A DNA stretch of 64,000 nt from Aquimarina sp. TRL1 (GCF_013365535.1 NZ_CP053590.1:4082501-4146500); one strand, 5' to 3'. Numbered from the stretch's first letter, positions 7,881-17,281 are shown. Made by a program: numbers and translations. Notes: a model not told the origin generated them from the letters alone.

Positions 7881-8288
7881 TTAGAAAATAATAGCTCTTT
7901 TTTGATTTGGTAAGGTGTTGATTTGTATTGATCTAGTGTTTTGAGGAAGTAAGTTTTTTATTTTGTCGGGCCATTCGATAAATATCCAGCTATCGGTGTT
8001 TAAATATTCTTCAAACCCGATATCGTAGGCTTCTTCTTCATCATTGATTCGGTAAAAATCAAAGTGATAAATAACAGAATCTGTTCCCTCGTATTCATTG
8101 ACTAATGAGTACGTAGGGCTGGTGATGGGCGAAGAAACACCAAGCTGTTTGCAGATTTCTTTAATGAGGGTGGTTTTTCCTACACCCATTTCTGCGGTAA
8201 ATAAAAGTACTTTAGAATCACTGTCTTGAATGATTTTAGACGCTATATCAGAAATTTCTTCTATCGTATACTCTAGTGGTGCTTTCAT
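7881..8288 (-). CDS. tsaE: TsaE, ATPase of the tRNA threonylcarbamoyladenosine (t6A37) complex
   Basis: P-loop protein that works with TsaB and TsaD in putting threonylcarbamoyl on A37 of ANN-decoding tRNAs. The 135-residue product has the Walker A loop AEMGVGKTT (residues about 32-40), the switch-like SPTYSLVNEYEG segment and the IFIEWPDKI strand typical of TsaE. It lies 77 bp downstream of porX on the same strand, separated by a strong hairpin. Full length for the family. Confidence 0.95.
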   Translation of the reverse strand: MKAPLEYTIEEISDIASKIIQDSDSKVLLFTAEMGVGKTTLIKEICKQLGVSSPITSPTYSLVNEYEGTDSVIYHFDFYRINDEEEAYDIGFEEYLNTDSWIFIEWPDKIKNLLPQNTRSIQINTLPNQKRAIIF

Positions 8289-8313
8289 TTAGTAGTAAAA
8301 TTGCTGTTTCAAT

Positions 8314-8351
8314 TCAATTAAGAAGGAGATAATCCTTCTTAATTGATTTTT
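8314..8351. terminator. Perfect 14-bp hairpin between porX and tsaE
   Basis: Arms 8314-8327 and 8333-8346 (TCAATTAAGAAGGA and its complement) surround a 5-nt loop. The T tract (8347-8351) follows on the plus strand, opposite to the direction of both flanking genes; on the minus strand no U tract follows. It may terminate antisense transcription, or act as a processing or stability hairpin in the porX transcript. Confidence 0.5.
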
Positions 8352-8365
8352 ATACAATAATAGTA

Positions 8366-9916
8366 TTATCTAGGTTTTAGTACAATAAATGGGATAATCA
8401 TTTCTTCTAAAGAAACGCCTCCATGCTGGTAGGTGTTTCTGTAATAACTAACATAATGATTGTAGTTATTAGGATAAGCGAAGAAATAGTCTCCTTTTGC
8501 AAAAATAAAAGAACTACTCATATTGATAGAAGGAAGATGTATTTTTTTTGGGTTTGTAGCAGATAAGACTTCTTTCTCCTCGTATGTCAGGCTTTTTCCG
8601 GTTTTGTATCTGAGGTTAAGACTGGTGTTTTTATCTCCTATTACTTTGGATGGGTTTTTTACATTGATTGTTCCGTGATCGGTAGTGATTAATAGTTTAA
8701 AACCTAATTGCTGTGCCTGTTGTATCATTTCTAATAAAGGAGAGTTTTTGAACCAGCTTAGTGTAAGGGATCTATAGGATTTGTCATTAGAAGCCAGTTC
8801 TTTTATAACTTCCATTTCTGTTTTGCTATGAGATAACATATCTACGAAATTATATACAATAACAGTCAGGTCGTTGTCTTTTAATCCTTTGAAATTAGAA
8901 GCTAGTGTTTTTCCAGAACGCTCATTGGTAATCTTGTAATATTCATGTTTGATGTTTACCCCTAATCGTTGTAGTTGTGCAGTAAGGAATTCATTTTCGT
9001 TCATGTTTTTTCCTCCTTCATCAATGTCATTAAGCCATAAATCCGGATGTCTTTTTTCCATCTCAGAAGGCATTAAACCAGAAAAAATTGAATTACGTGC
9101 ATATTGAGTAGCGGTAGGGAGAATACTATAATAAGAAGTTTCTTCTTCTTTCTTGTAATAATTATTTACTACAGGTTCGAAAGCTTTCCATTGATCATAT
9201 CTCAGGTTGTCAATTACTACTAAGATGGTGGGTTGCTCTTTGGAGATTTCAGGAATAACCTTTTTTCTGAAGAGTGTGTGCGACATTATAGGAGCATCTT
9301 CCGAATTGTTAAACCAATCCTCATAATTTTTTTGAACAAACTTAAAGAATTGAGAATTAGCTTCTACTTTTTGAGATTCAAGAATCTCAAACATTCCGGA
9401 ATCCTCAATATCCTCTAATTGCAATTCCCAGTAAAGTAGTTTCTGGTATAAATCTGACCATTCTTCAAAACTATTAACCATCGCGAGGTCCATTGCTATT
9501 TTTCTAAACTCCTGTTGGTAATTAGCCGTAGTTTTTTCAGAAACAAGACGAGAGTGGTCCAGGTTCTTTTTTAAACTCAATAGAATTTGATTAGGATTCA
9601 CAGGTTTAATTAGATAATCAGCAATCTTACTACCAATGGCTTCTTCCATTATATACTCTTCTTCACTCTTGGTAATCATTACGACAGGAAGACTTTCATT
9701 TTTTTCTTTTATTTCAGAAAGTGTTTCAATACCTGATAACCCCGGCATATTCTCATCTAAAAAAACGATATCAAAATTGTTATTGTCCAAAATCTCGATG
9801 GCTTCGGTTCCACTTTGACATTTGGTAACTGTGTAATTCTTTTTTTCTAAAAAAAGGATGTGTGGTTTTAACAAGTCGATTTCGTCGTCTACCCAGAGAA
9901 TTTTTATTGCGTTCAT
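8366..9916 (-). CDS. porX: PorX, response regulator with PglZ domain (T9SS regulation)
   Basis: A 516-residue protein with an N-terminal receiver domain (acidic D10/D11, phospho-acceptor D54 in VFLDENMPG, Lys in DYLIKPVNP) and a C-terminal PglZ/alkaline-phosphatase-like domain (about 200-516) with TILVVIDNLRYDQW, IVYNFVDMLSH and LLITTDHGTI metal-binding segments. PorX, partnered by the kinase PorY and sigma factor SigP in Porphyromonas, controls type IX secretion genes; its C-terminal domain has nucleotide phosphodiesterase activity. No histidine kinase is next to it. This agrees with the T9SS cargo and gliding genes elsewhere in the window. Confidence 0.95.
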   Translation of the reverse strand: MNAIKILWVDDEIDLLKPHILFLEKKNYTVTKCQSGTEAIEILDNNNFDIVFLDENMPGLSGIETLSEIKEKNESLPVVMITKSEEEYIMEEAIGSKIADYLIKPVNPNQILLSLKKNLDHSRLVSEKTTANYQQEFRKIAMDLAMVNSFEEWSDLYQKLLYWELQLEDIEDSGMFEILESQKVEANSQFFKFVQKNYEDWFNNSEDAPIMSHTLFRKKVIPEISKEQPTILVVIDNLRYDQWKAFEPVVNNYYKKEEETSYYSILPTATQYARNSIFSGLMPSEMEKRHPDLWLNDIDEGGKNMNENEFLTAQLQRLGVNIKHEYYKITNERSGKTLASNFKGLKDNDLTVIVYNFVDMLSHSKTEMEVIKELASNDKSYRSLTLSWFKNSPLLEMIQQAQQLGFKLLITTDHGTINVKNPSKVIGDKNTSLNLRYKTGKSLTYEEKEVLSATNPKKIHLPSINMSSSFIFAKGDYFFAYPNNYNHYVSYYRNTYQHGGVSLEEMIIPFIVLKPR

Positions 9917-10023
9917 GTAGGATTTATGTTTGTCGATTAATGATTTTTGTGCGTTAAAATAAATTTAATGCCTAATCATATTCATATTTTGTATCTAAAT
10001 GTGTTATATGAATGGCATATATG

Positions 10024-10031
10024 TATATTTG
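10024..10031 (+). promoter_or_regulatory. Candidate -7 box of the HD/lipid A operon
   Basis: TATATTTG at 10024-10031 matches TAnnTTTG. Its expected start, near 10036, lies downstream of two ATG codons that open the longest reading frame (9999, 10008) and upstream of the TTG at 10053. It therefore supports the TTG as start of the HD protein. No -33 TTG is seen at proper spacing. Confidence 0.4.
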
Positions 10032-10052
10032 TTTTGTAAAAGTAAAGTAAAC

Positions 10053-11282
10053 TTGAAAAAAAGAAATAAACTAAAAATATTTAACGATCCAATTTACGGT
10101 TTTATTACAATACCAAGCGAACTAATTTTTGATCTGTTAGAACATAAATATTTTCAGCGACTTAGGAGGATTAGTCAGATGGGATTGTCCTATCTGGTCT
10201 ATCCGGGAGCACATCACACCAGATTTCACCACGCCCTGGGGTGTATGAATTTAATGCAGAAGTCAGTCAATGCTTTGCGGTTTAAAGGCGTTCTTATTTC
10301 CGAAGAAGAAGAGGAAGCCTTGTATATTGCCATTCTATTACATGATATAGGTCATGGTCCGTTTTCACATGCTATGGAACACAGTATCGTAGAAGAAATT
10401 AATCATGAGTCTATATCACTCATGTTTATGGAGGCAATAAATAAAGAGTTTACAGGCAAGCTGACTCTTGCTATTCAAATATTTAAAGGAGAGTATCACC
10501 GTAATTTTCTGCACCAGTTAATTTCAGGGCAATTGGATATGGATCGATTGGATTATCTGAAAAGAGATAGTTTTTATACGGGAGTTGCAGAGGGAAATAT
10601 CAATAGCGAACGTTTGATTACAATGCTTACTGTAGTAAATGATGAATTGGTAGTAGAGGAGAAAGGAGTGTATTCTGTAGAACAATTTTTATTAGCCAGA
10701 AGACTCATGTATTGGCAGGTCTATCTGCATAAAACAGGTTTAGTAGCCGAAAATATTCTGATCAGAGTGCTAAAAAGAGCCAAAGAGCTAACGGAATCTG
10801 GAATGGAGTTACAAGCAAGTCCTGCGTTAGCGTTCTTTCTGAAAAACAAAATTACCAAAGAAAATTTTTTAGAAGACGAATTAGATACTTTTTCAAAACT
10901 GGATGATTACGATATTATTTCGGCAATGAAGGAGTGGAGTGTATGTGATGATTTTGTTTTAAGCAATTTATCCAGAATGATTATAGAGCGGGATTTATTG
11001 AAAATAAAGATCAAAAAGAAACCCTTTGAAAAGAATAAGTTAGCCAAGCACATCAAAAAAATAACGAAAGATTATGAAATTTCTGAAGAAGAAGCTCGTT
11101 ATTTTGTCTTTTCAGGTAGTATTTCTAACCAAGCCTACCATCAAAATAAACAAAACATAAATATCTTGTATAAAAATAGAAAAATAGCTGATATAGTGGG
11201 TGCTACAGATCAATTCAATTTAAAAGCATTATCAAAACCTGTTACAAAGCATTTTATCTGTTACCCAAAACAAAAAGATTAA
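10053..11282 (+). CDS. HD-domain phosphohydrolase (dGTPase/SAMHD1-like)
   Basis: Metal-dependent phosphohydrolase of the HD superfamily. The motif is seen as HHTRFHHALG, then ILLHDIGHGPFSHAME (HD doublet) and later QLDMDRLDYLKRDS. Relatives are dNTP triphosphohydrolases, but the bacterial paralogue group in Bacteroidota is not well characterised. I place the start at TTG 10053, giving KKRNKLKIFNDPIYGF, the usual N-terminus of the group; upstream ATGs at 9999 or 10008 would add a sequence unlike the family and overlap the probable promoter. Product 409 residues. lpxD follows after 24 bp, so it heads the lipid A operon. Confidence 0.88.
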   Translation: MKKRNKLKIFNDPIYGFITIPSELIFDLLEHKYFQRLRRISQMGLSYLVYPGAHHTRFHHALGCMNLMQKSVNALRFKGVLISEEEEEALYIAILLHDIGHGPFSHAMEHSIVEEINHESISLMFMEAINKEFTGKLTLAIQIFKGEYHRNFLHQLISGQLDMDRLDYLKRDSFYTGVAEGNINSERLITMLTVVNDELVVEEKGVYSVEQFLLARRLMYWQVYLHKTGLVAENILIRVLKRAKELTESGMELQASPALAFFLKNKITKENFLEDELDTFSKLDDYDIISAMKEWSVCDDFVLSNLSRMIIERDLLKIKIKKKPFEKNKLAKHIKKITKDYEISEEEARYFVFSGSISNQAYHQNKQNINILYKNRKIADIVGATDQFNLKALSKPVTKHFICYPKQKD

Positions 11283-11306
11283 TACATTTTTTATACTTTT
11301 GCTAGA

Positions 11307-12335
11307 ATGATTTTTACAGCCACACAAATTGCGGGTATTCTTAATGGAGATATCGAAGGAGATGAAACTGTCGAGGTATCTAAATTGGCCAAAATAGAAG
11401 AAGGAACAGAAGGAACTTTGACTTTTTTGTCTAATCCTAAGTACACGCAATATATTTATTCTACAAATGCGTCTATTACGATAGTGGATAGAACATTTAA
11501 AAAAGAGTCCGAGATACAAACTACCCTTATTAGAGTGGATGACGCTTATAAGGCATTTTCTCAATTATTAGAATACTATAATATGGTGAAAATGAATAAA
11601 AAAGGGATAGAACAACCCTGCTTTATTTCAGAAAGTGCCAAATATGGAGAAGAAATCTATCTGGGAGCTTTTTCATATATAGGAGAAAATGTTACCATAG
11701 GAGAAAATGCAAAAATATTCCCTAACGTTTACGTAGGAGATAATGTAACGATAGGAGATAATGTTATCGTATTTGCAGGAGCGAAGATTTATTCTGAATC
11801 TATAATAGGTAATAATTGTGTTATTCACAGTGGTGCTATTGTAGGAGCGGATGGATTTGGTTTTACCCCCAATGAAAAAGGAGAATACAGTAAGGTTCCA
11901 CAAACAGGAAACGTTATTATAGAAGATAATGTAGATGTAGGAGCTGGAACAACCATAGATAGAGCTACATTAGGATCTACTATTATACGTAGAGGAGTTA
12001 AATTGGATAATCAGATTCAAATAGCCCATAATGTAGAGATTGGAGAACACACAGCTATTGCCGCTCAAACCGGTATTGCAGGATCTACCAAAATAGGAAA
12101 ACATTGTCTGATCGGTGGGCAAGTAGGAATAGCAGGACACCTGACAATAGGAAATAAAGTAAGAATTCAAGCGCAGTCTGGAATTGGGAGAAATATAAAA
12201 GATGACGAAGCGATTCAAGGGTCACCAGCGTTAGGATATTCTGATTACAATAAATCATACGTACATTTTAAAAATTTACCTAAGATAGTAGATAGGTTAT
12301 ACGAAATAGAAAAGAAGATTAATATAAAAGAATAA
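11307..12335 (+). CDS. lpxD: LpxD, UDP-3-O-acylglucosamine N-acyltransferase
   Basis: Third enzyme of lipid A synthesis: transfers a 3-hydroxyacyl chain from ACP to the 2-amino group of UDP-3-O-acylglucosamine in the cytoplasm. The 342-residue protein has the N-terminal uridine-binding domain (about 1-105), then a left-handed beta helix of hexapeptide repeats ([16 protein letters not shown] and so on) and a C-terminal helix. The catalytic His is about residue 241 in [13 protein letters not shown]. Between the HD gene and the lpxC-fabZ fusion, 7 bp before the latter. A second, shorter LpxD-like protein lies downstream in the same operon. Confidence 0.95.
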   Translation: MIFTATQIAGILNGDIEGDETVEVSKLAKIEEGTEGTLTFLSNPKYTQYIYSTNASITIVDRTFKKESEIQTTLIRVDDAYKAFSQLLEYYNMVKMNKKGIEQPCFISESAKYGEEIYLGAFSYIGENVTIGENAKIFPNVYVGDNVTIGDNVIVFAGAKIYSESIIGNNCVIHSGAIVGADGFGFTPNEKGEYSKVPQTGNVIIEDNVDVGAGTTIDRATLGSTIIRRGVKLDNQIQIAHNVEIGEHTAIAAQTGIAGSTKIGKHCLIGGQVGIAGHLTIGNKVRIQAQSGIGRNIKDDEAIQGSPALGYSDYNKSYVHFKNLPKIVDRLYEIEKKINIKE

Positions 12336-12342
12336 CGCTGTT

Positions 12343-13731
12343 GTGACTAAGCAAAGAACTATTAAACAAGAAGTAACTCTAAATGGAGTAGGGCTTCATA
12401 CAGGTAAAGAGGTAACATTAACTTTTAAGCCGGCACCAGCTAATCACGGTTATGCTTTTTGTAGGGTAGACCTGGAAGGTTCTCCTGTGATAGAAGCAGA
12501 CGCCAATTATGTTGTAAATACCCAAAGAGGAACAAACCTCGAAAAAAATGGAGTGAGTATCCAGACATCCGAGCATGTTTTAGCAGCTTGTGTAGGATTG
12601 GAAATTGATAATCTTTTAATAGAATTAAATGCTTCAGAACCTCCGATTATGGATGGTTCCAGTAAGTTTTTTATTGAAGCTCTGGAAAAAGGAGGAATTG
12701 AAGAACAAGATGTAGAGCGAGAAGAATATGTTATAAAAGATGTGATTTCCTATGTCGATGAAGAGTCTGGAAGTGAGATTATTGTAATGCCTTCTGATGA
12801 GTATCAGGTAACAACAATGGTTGATTTCGGAACTAAAGTACTCGGCACTCAAAATGCATCCCTAAAACGTCTTTCGGACTTTAAAAAAGAAATATCAGAA
12901 GCGAGAACTTTTAGCTTTCTTCATGAACTGGAAATGCTATTAGAGCATGGGTTGATCAAAGGAGGAGATCTTAATAATGCTATCGTATATGTCGATAAGG
13001 AATTGAGTCCTGATACGATGGAGAAATTAAAAGAAGCATTTGGAAAAGAATCAATCTCTATAAAACCTAATGGAATTTTGGATAACTTGACATTACACTA
13101 TCCAAATGAAGCCGCAAGACATAAGCTATTAGATGTTATTGGAGATTTAGCCTTGATAGGAACCCGTATTAAAGGGAAGATAATAGCAAATAAACCAGGA
13201 CACTTTGTCAATACTCAATTTGCAAAGAAACTGTCTAAAATCATCAAAATAGAAAAGCGGAACAAGGTACCTCAATTCGATCTTAATCAACCCCCGTTAA
13301 TGGATGTGAATAAGATCATGAATATGTTACCGCATCGATATCCTTTCTTATTGGTGGATCGTATTTTGGAAATGTCAGATAAGCATGTTGTTGGGTTGAA
13401 AAACGTAACAATGAATGAGCCGTTTTTTATTGGTCATTTTCCTGGAGCACCTGTAATGCCAGGAGTACTTCAGATAGAAGCAATGGCACAAACAGGAGGG
13501 ATTTTAGCGCTTAGTACAGTTCCAGACCCTGAAAATTACCTGACGTATTTCATGAAAATTGATAAAGTGAAATTTAAGCAACAAGTGTTGCCAGGGGATA
13601 CGCTGATATTCAAGTTAGAATTAATTACTCCAATTCGTAGAGGAATTTGTCATATGCAAGCTTTTGCATACGCTAATGGAAAATTAGTAACAGAAGCGGA
13701 ATTAATGGCACAAATAGTAAAATCAAAATAA
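12343..13731 (+). CDS. lpxC: LpxC-FabZ fusion: UDP-3-O-acyl-GlcNAc deacetylase / 3-hydroxyacyl-ACP dehydratase
   Basis: Bifunctional 462-residue protein. Residues 1 to about 305 are LpxC, the zinc deacetylase that commits to lipid A: zinc ligands H78 (SEHVLAA), H260 and D264 (HKLLDVIGD), and catalytic H287 (KPGHFVN). Residues from about 312 are FabZ, the dehydratase of fatty acid elongation: HRYPFLLVDRI, catalytic H365 in GHFPGAPVMPG and E379, with the usual 14-residue spacing. Both use 3-hydroxyacyl chains, so fusion couples two branches competing for the same ACP pool. The fusion is characteristic of Bacteroidota. GTG start; 14 bp before lpxA. Confidence 0.97.
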   Translation: MTKQRTIKQEVTLNGVGLHTGKEVTLTFKPAPANHGYAFCRVDLEGSPVIEADANYVVNTQRGTNLEKNGVSIQTSEHVLAACVGLEIDNLLIELNASEPPIMDGSSKFFIEALEKGGIEEQDVEREEYVIKDVISYVDEESGSEIIVMPSDEYQVTTMVDFGTKVLGTQNASLKRLSDFKKEISEARTFSFLHELEMLLEHGLIKGGDLNNAIVYVDKELSPDTMEKLKEAFGKESISIKPNGILDNLTLHYPNEAARHKLLDVIGDLALIGTRIKGKIIANKPGHFVNTQFAKKLSKIIKIEKRNKVPQFDLNQPPLMDVNKIMNMLPHRYPFLLVDRILEMSDKHVVGLKNVTMNEPFFIGHFPGAPVMPGVLQIEAMAQTGGILALSTVPDPENYLTYFMKIDKVKFKQQVLPGDTLIFKLELITPIRRGICHMQAFAYANGKLVTEAELMAQIVKSK

Positions 13732-13745
13732 AGAAAAGAAGATAG

Positions 13746-14528
13746 ATGAATCAACCTTTAGCATACGTTCATCCCGGAGCAAAAATAGCCAAGAATGTAG
13801 TGATTGAACCTTTTACTACGATTCATAATAATGTGGAGATAGGAGAAGGGACATGGATAGGATCTAATGTGACAATCATGGAAGGTGCCAGAATTGGAAA
13901 GAACTGTAGTATTTTTCCTGGTGCTGTGATTTCTGCTATTCCGCAAGATAAGAAGTTCAATGATGAGGATACGATAACAGAAATAGGCGATAACACTACT
14001 ATTAGAGAATGTGTCACTATTAACAGAGGAACTACCGATAAGATGAAAACCAAAATTGGTAGTAACTGCTGGATAATGGCATATTGCCATATTGCTCATG
14101 ATTGTATTATAGGAGATCATTGTATCTTTTCTAATAACAGTACATTAGCTGGTCACATTAATGTAGGAGATCATGTAGTACTTGCAGGAATGGCAGCAGT
14201 GCAGCAGTTCTGTAGTATAGGAAATCATGCTTTTGTTACCGGAGGATCTTTGGTAAGAAAAGATGTACCTCCTTTTGTGAAGGCAGCAAGAGAGCCTTTA
14301 TCTTATGTAGGAATTAATTCCATTGGATTAAGAAGAAGAGGTTTTTCGACAGAAAAAATAAGAGAAATACAAAATATATATCGAATTCTTTATCAGAAGA
14401 ATTACAATAACACACAGGCAGTAGCTATCATAGAAGCAGAAATGGAAGCAACACCTGAGCGAGATGAAGTGTTAGAGTTTATCAAAAACTCTCAACGAGG
14501 TATAATGAAAGGATATTTCTCCAATTAA
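13746..14528 (+). CDS. lpxA: LpxA, acyl-ACP--UDP-GlcNAc O-acyltransferase
   Basis: First enzyme of lipid A synthesis, adding a 3-hydroxyacyl group to UDP-GlcNAc. The 260-residue length is standard. The N-terminal two thirds are a left-handed beta helix of hexapeptides (VVIEPFTTIHNNVEIGEG), the catalytic His is in the CHIAHDCIIGDH segment (residue about 120), and the C-terminus is the helical domain beginning around YVGINSIGLRRRGFS. The Gly-containing VVLAGMAAVQQFC turn is the acyl-chain ruler region of the family. Third in the order lpxD, lpxC/fabZ, lpxA; efp follows after 30 bp. Confidence 0.96.
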   Translation: MNQPLAYVHPGAKIAKNVVIEPFTTIHNNVEIGEGTWIGSNVTIMEGARIGKNCSIFPGAVISAIPQDKKFNDEDTITEIGDNTTIRECVTINRGTTDKMKTKIGSNCWIMAYCHIAHDCIIGDHCIFSNNSTLAGHINVGDHVVLAGMAAVQQFCSIGNHAFVTGGSLVRKDVPPFVKAAREPLSYVGINSIGLRRRGFSTEKIREIQNIYRILYQKNYNNTQAVAIIEAEMEATPERDEVLEFIKNSQRGIMKGYFSN

Positions 14529-14558
14529 AAAAGATAATAAACTAGAAAAATATACAGA

Positions 14559-15125
14559 ATGGCGACTACTAGTGATATTAGAAATGGATTGTGTATCAAA
14601 TACAACCATGATATTTATAAAATTGTTGAGTTTTTGCATGTTAAGCCAGGGAAAGGACCTGCTTTTGTAAGAACTAAATTAAAAAGTGTAACTACAGGTA
14701 AGGTAATAGATAATACCTTTTCTGCAGGGCACAAAATAGAAGACGTACGTGTAGAGACACATAAGTTTCAGTTTTTATACGCAGAAGGTGATACCTATCA
14801 TTTTATGAATGTAGAGGATTATAATCAGATTACACTTCAGAAATCTACCTTAGATGCTCCTAAGCTGCTAAAAGAAGGAGAAGTTGTAACAGTTATTATT
14901 AATTCTGAAGATCAGATGCCGCTTTCTGTAGAGATGCCTGCAAGTGTTATTTTAGAAGTAACAGCAACAGAGCCTGGGGTGAAAGGAAATACAGCGACAA
15001 ACGCTACAAAACCAGCTACTGTAGAAACAGGTGCGGAAGTTATGGTCCCTCTTTTTATTAATGAAGGAGATAAGATCAAAATAGAAACAGAAAAAGGAAC
15101 CTATAAAGAAAGAATTAAAGAATAG
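14559..15125 (+). CDS. efp: Elongation factor P
   Basis: Translation factor that binds between the P and E sites and rescues ribosomes stalled on polyproline. The 188-residue product has the three barrel domains of EF-P: KOW-like domain I with the tip loop FLHVKPGKGPAFVRTKL, whose Lys (about 32-35) is the residue modified in many bacteria, then OB domains ending in the FINEGDKIKIETEKGTYKER signature. Between lpxA and the second lpxD-like gene. No EpmA/EpmB-type modification gene is visible in the window. Confidence 0.97.
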   Translation: MATTSDIRNGLCIKYNHDIYKIVEFLHVKPGKGPAFVRTKLKSVTTGKVIDNTFSAGHKIEDVRVETHKFQFLYAEGDTYHFMNVEDYNQITLQKSTLDAPKLLKEGEVVTVIINSEDQMPLSVEMPASVILEVTATEPGVKGNTATNATKPATVETGAEVMVPLFINEGDKIKIETEKGTYKERIKE

Positions 15126-15147
15126 GTAACTCCCTTTTTAATATAAT

Positions 15148-16089
15148 ATGAAATTCCCCCAAGTACATACATTAGAGCAAATTGCTACAATAATTTCTGC
15201 TGACTTTGTAGGTGATGCCTCATTTCCCGTATATGGAATGAATGAAATTCATGTGGTAACTCCCGGAGATATTGTTTTTGTAGATCACCCAAAATACTAT
15301 GACAAAGCGCTAAAAAGCGCTGCTACTGTAGTATTGATTAATAAAAAAGTAGATTGTCCGGAAGGGAAAGCGTTGTTGATCTCAGATGATCCGTTTAGAG
15401 ATTTTAATAAATTGACTACCTTTTTTAAACCTTTTGAACAAGCAAGTCATACCATATCAAAATCTGCCAAAATAGGAAAAAATACCATCATCCAACCAGG
15501 AGCTTTTATTGGTAATAATGTGGTAATAGGAGATAATACAGTGATACATGCGAATGTAAGTATTTATGACCATACTATTATAGGTAATAATGTGACTATT
15601 CATTCAGGTACGGTCATCGGTTCAGATGCCTTTTACTACAAAAATCGACCAGAAGGATTTGATAAACTGGTATCAGGAGGTAGAGTAGTGATAGAAGATA
15701 ATGTGGATTTAGGTTCTTTATGTACAATTGATAAAGGAGTAACAGCAGATACTACTATAAAAAAAGGAACCAAAATCGATAACCAGGTACATATTGGTCA
15801 TGATACTGTAATAGGAGAAAAATGTCTTATTGCTTCTCAAGTTGGAATTGCAGGATGTGTGGTAATAGAAAATGAAGTAACCCTGTGGGGACAAGTAGGA
15901 GTTATTAGTGGAATTACTATTGGGGAAAAAGCAGTAGTCTATGCGCAATCAGGAATAGGAAAATCCTTAGAAGGGAATAAGAAATATTTCGGAAGCCCGG
16001 CAGATGATTCTAGAACGAAATACAAAGAGATTGTCGCATTAAAACAAATCCCTAAAATGATGGAGGGATTAAAGGAAAAAAAAGAATAA
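15148..16089 (+). CDS. Second LpxD-like UDP-3-O-acylglucosamine N-acyltransferase
   Basis: A 313-residue paralogue of the upstream LpxD with a short N-terminal uridine-binding-like domain (1-100) and a left-handed beta helix (IGKNTIIQPGAFIGNNVVIG). A His equivalent to the catalytic one is kept in VHIGHDTVIGEKC. It differs from LpxD at 11307 in the loop with SDAFYYKNRPEGFDKL. Two LpxD-type genes in one operon suggest different acyl chain lengths or a different sugar acceptor; that is inference. A hairpin follows at 16094-16121, probably the operon end. Confidence 0.85.
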   Translation: MKFPQVHTLEQIATIISADFVGDASFPVYGMNEIHVVTPGDIVFVDHPKYYDKALKSAATVVLINKKVDCPEGKALLISDDPFRDFNKLTTFFKPFEQASHTISKSAKIGKNTIIQPGAFIGNNVVIGDNTVIHANVSIYDHTIIGNNVTIHSGTVIGSDAFYYKNRPEGFDKLVSGGRVVIEDNVDLGSLCTIDKGVTADTTIKKGTKIDNQVHIGHDTVIGEKCLIASQVGIAGCVVIENEVTLWGQVGVISGITIGEKAVVYAQSGIGKSLEGNKKYFGSPADDSRTKYKEIVALKQIPKMMEGLKEKKE

Positions 16090-16093
16090 TTTT

Positions 16094-16121
16094 TCCAGGT
16101 AATATAAAGATTTTACCTGGA
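16094..16121 (+). terminator. Hairpin after the lipid A operon (shares its core with one at 26932)
   Basis: Arms TCCAGGTAA (16094-16102) and TTACCTGGA (16113-16121) pair perfectly over 9 bp. No T tract follows on the plus strand; a T run precedes it. It may be a weak terminator or an RNA stability hairpin. The same core, CAGGTAAT with TTACCTGGAG, recurs between hisG and hisD. Confidence 0.45.
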
Positions 16122-16185
16122 GAATAGTAATAAGTAAAATAGACTGAGTTGTTTTTAAAAAATTACATAAAATAATTTGGTTTTC

Positions 16186-16218
16186 ATTTTAACTATAGTT
16201 GTCAAAAACGTATTTTTG
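16186..16218 (+). promoter_or_regulatory. Promoter of sucD
   Basis: TTTG at 16186-16189 and TATTTTTG at 16211-16218 are separated by 21 bp, matching the Bacteroidota consensus TTTG-N19-21-TAnnTTTG. The start codon at 16253 lies 35 bp downstream of the -7 box. Confidence 0.6.
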
Positions 16219-16252
16219 GTAACTTCAAAAAAACATTAAAAATCATAACGCA

Positions 16253-17125
16253 ATGAGTGTTTTAGTAAATAAGGATTCAAAAATTATTGTTCAAGGATTC
16301 ACAGGAAGTGAAGGTACTTTTCATGCAGGACAAATGATCGAATACGGAACAAACGTAGTCGGAGGAGTTACTCCTGGTAAAGGTGGACAAACACATTTGG
16401 ATAAACCTGTTTTTAATACAGTAGCTGATGCCGTAAAAGAAGTAGGAGCAGATACTACTATTATTTTTGTACCGCCAGCTTTTGCAGCAGATGCAATTAT
16501 GGAAGCAGCAGATGCTGGGATCAAAGTAATTATTACTATTACTGAAGGAATTCCTGTTGCGGATATGATCAAAGCTGCAGATTATATAAAAGATAAAGGA
16601 TGTAGATTAATAGGACCTAACTGCCCTGGAGTTATTACTCCTGGAGAAGCAAAAGTAGGAATTATGCCTGGTTTTGTTTTTAAGAAAGGAAATGTAGGAA
16701 TTGTTTCTAAATCAGGAACGTTGACATATGAAGCTGCAGATCAGGTAGTAAAACAAGGATTAGGAATTACAACTGCGATTGGTATCGGAGGAGATCCAAT
16801 CATTGGAACAACTACTAAAGAAGCAGTAGAATTGCTTATTAATGATCCAGATACTAAATGTGTTGTTATGATTGGTGAAATTGGAGGTCAGTTAGAAGCA
16901 GATGCCGCAAAATGGATTAAAGAAAGTGGCACTACAAAACCTGTAGTTGGATTTATCGCAGGTGAAACTGCTCCAGCTGGACGTACTATGGGGCATGCAG
17001 GTGCGATTGTAGGAGGAAGTGAAGATACTGCAGCAGCTAAAAAAGCAATTATGAGAGAATGTGGAATTCACGTAGTAGATTCTCCTGCTGAAATAGGTAA
17101 AAAAGTAGCAGAAGTTCTGGGATAG
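16253..17125 (+). CDS. sucD: Succinyl-CoA synthetase alpha subunit
   Basis: Subunit of the TCA-cycle enzyme that interconverts succinyl-CoA and succinate with nucleotide phosphorylation; works with SucC, which is not in the window. The 290-residue product shows the N-terminal CoA-binding Rossmann domain ([18 protein letters not shown]), [21 protein letters not shown] and the phospho-histidine loop [13 protein letters not shown]. Stands alone with its own promoter and a strong terminator, as often seen in Flavobacteriaceae, where sucC and sucD are apart. Confidence 0.97.
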   Translation: MSVLVNKDSKIIVQGFTGSEGTFHAGQMIEYGTNVVGGVTPGKGGQTHLDKPVFNTVADAVKEVGADTTIIFVPPAFAADAIMEAADAGIKVIITITEGIPVADMIKAADYIKDKGCRLIGPNCPGVITPGEAKVGIMPGFVFKKGNVGIVSKSGTLTYEAADQVVKQGLGITTAIGIGGDPIIGTTTKEAVELLINDPDTKCVVMIGEIGGQLEADAAKWIKESGTTKPVVGFIAGETAPAGRTMGHAGAIVGGSEDTAAAKKAIMRECGIHVVDSPAEIGKKVAEVLG

Positions 17126-17150
17126 AGAACATTATAAGATTATAAAAAGT

Positions 17151-17183
17151 AAAGCTCACTTGGATAACAAGTGGGCTTTTTTT
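17151..17183 (+). terminator. Intrinsic terminator of sucD
   Basis: Arms 17151-17162 and 17168-17179 (AAAGCTCACTTG with CAAGTGGGCTTT, one G-U pair) surround a 5-nt loop and run into a T tract to 17183. Confidence 0.85.
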
Positions 17184-17281
17184 ATCCTCTAATAAAACGT
17201 TAATTTTTTATTAAAAAAATATTAATCTTGCTTTATGGAAACAAAATTATTCGATTTTTGGCCGAAACTATAAAGAATAAT

